The notes below the pieces were generated by a model. That model was given only the letters and a program-made list of their open reading frames with translations, ran no database searches and was not told the origin of the DNA. Below are positions 63,862-64,000 of a DNA stretch of 64,000 bases, in pieces. This DNA is from Citroniella saccharovorans (GTDB taxonomy: Bacteria > Bacillota > Clostridia > Tissierellales > Peptoniphilaceae): contig NZ_JAYKOT010000001.1 of NCBI RefSeq assembly GCF_035481615.1, positions 248,001 through 312,000 on the forward strand. Reading direction: 5' to 3'. Both the position numbers and the translations under genes were made by a program. The stretch's first letter is position 1; every line of letters starts with the position of its first letter.

Positions 63862-64000
63862 GTGAAAAAACTGACTATTAAACTTGAAAATGTTAAGAAA
63901 ACATACGATGGAAAGAATTATATAGTAAAAAATTTAAATCTAGAATTTGAAGATGGAAAATTTGTAGTCTTGGTTGGCCCTTCAGGCTGCGGCAAAAGTA
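63862..64000 (+). CDS. Sugar ABC transporter ATP-binding protein (3' partial)
   Basis: Only the first 46 codons are inside the window: VKKLTIKLENVKKTYDGKNY and then EFEDGKFVVLVGPSGCGKS with the Walker A motif, as in MsmK/MalK-type ATPases. The ribosome site GAGAGGA lies only one base before the GTG at 63862, so translation may start slightly downstream. The gene continues past the window end and completes the transporter. Confidence 0.85.
   Translation, partial: MKKLTIKLENVKKTYDGKNYIVKNLNLEFEDGKFVVLVGPSGCGKS

Overview
The window is very AT-rich DNA from a low-GC Gram-positive anaerobe. Gene content and order (dnaA-dnaN-yaaA-recF-remB-gyrB-gyrA on one side; rpmH-rnpA-yidD-yidC-jag-mnmE-mnmG-rsmG-parA-parB on the other) place it at the chromosome replication origin of a Firmicute. 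Galactose and glycogen/maltodextrin genes, Pta, a small CXXC peptide next to a TlpA-like lipoprotein, and the absence of sporulation genes suggest a saccharolytic member of the Peptoniphilaceae (Anaerococcus-like). That is an inference; no 16S gene is present.

Layout. 1-2.9 kb: galactose operon (mutarotase-like fragment, galT, galK). 2.9-8 kb: HtrA protease, a divergent C39-type peptidase and glycogen phosphorylase. 8-11 kb: ddl-murF cell-wall operon plus a zinc-ribbon membrane protein. 11-15 kb: accessory stretch with an unknown protein, a small secreted peptide with an unusual leader, and a large ABC-2 permease. 15.4-20.5 kb (minus): a gamma-glutamylcysteine-ligase-like gene with a GSP-synthetase-like ATP-grasp, an M50 metalloprotease, purC and a PAP2 phosphatase. 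20.6-24.4 kb: DUF3841-like, VanY-type carboxypeptidase, SppA, RDD protein. 24.7-33.3 kb (minus): pseudouridine synthase, a sigma/anti-sigma-like pair, an AIR-synthase-related protein, pta, DUF4446, cysteine desulfurase, cyclodeaminase, parB, parA and a CinA-like gene, followed by two perfect parS sites and an IS200-type element. 34.2-41.9 kb (minus): lipoprotein, a metalloprotease remnant and the conserved rsmG-to-rpmH block.

Between rpmH and dnaA, where many Firmicutes have only a short origin segment, lies a roughly 7.7 kb plus-strand cassette (42.3-49.9 kb): TlpA-like thioredoxin lipoprotein, 50-aa CXXC peptide, NapH-like Fe-S membrane protein, a MacB/FtsX-type ABC transporter with two permeases, and a two-component system. 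DnaA boxes flank dnaA on both sides; the dnaA-dnaN gap carries a DnaA box followed by a DnaA-trio-like run, so unwinding probably occurs near 51.85 kb. After gyrA come a STAS/anti-sigma/SigB-type module and, from 60.8 kb to the window end, a sugar ABC transporter operon.

At least twelve genes carry single-base frameshifts at or beside A/T homopolymers, many of them in normally essential or highly conserved genes (murF, mnmG, rsmG, recF, parB). In each case the other frame continues the same protein and the corrected length fits. Sequencing or assembly error is the likeliest reason; transcriptional slippage is the alternative. These genes are listed as single CDS features over the full span.
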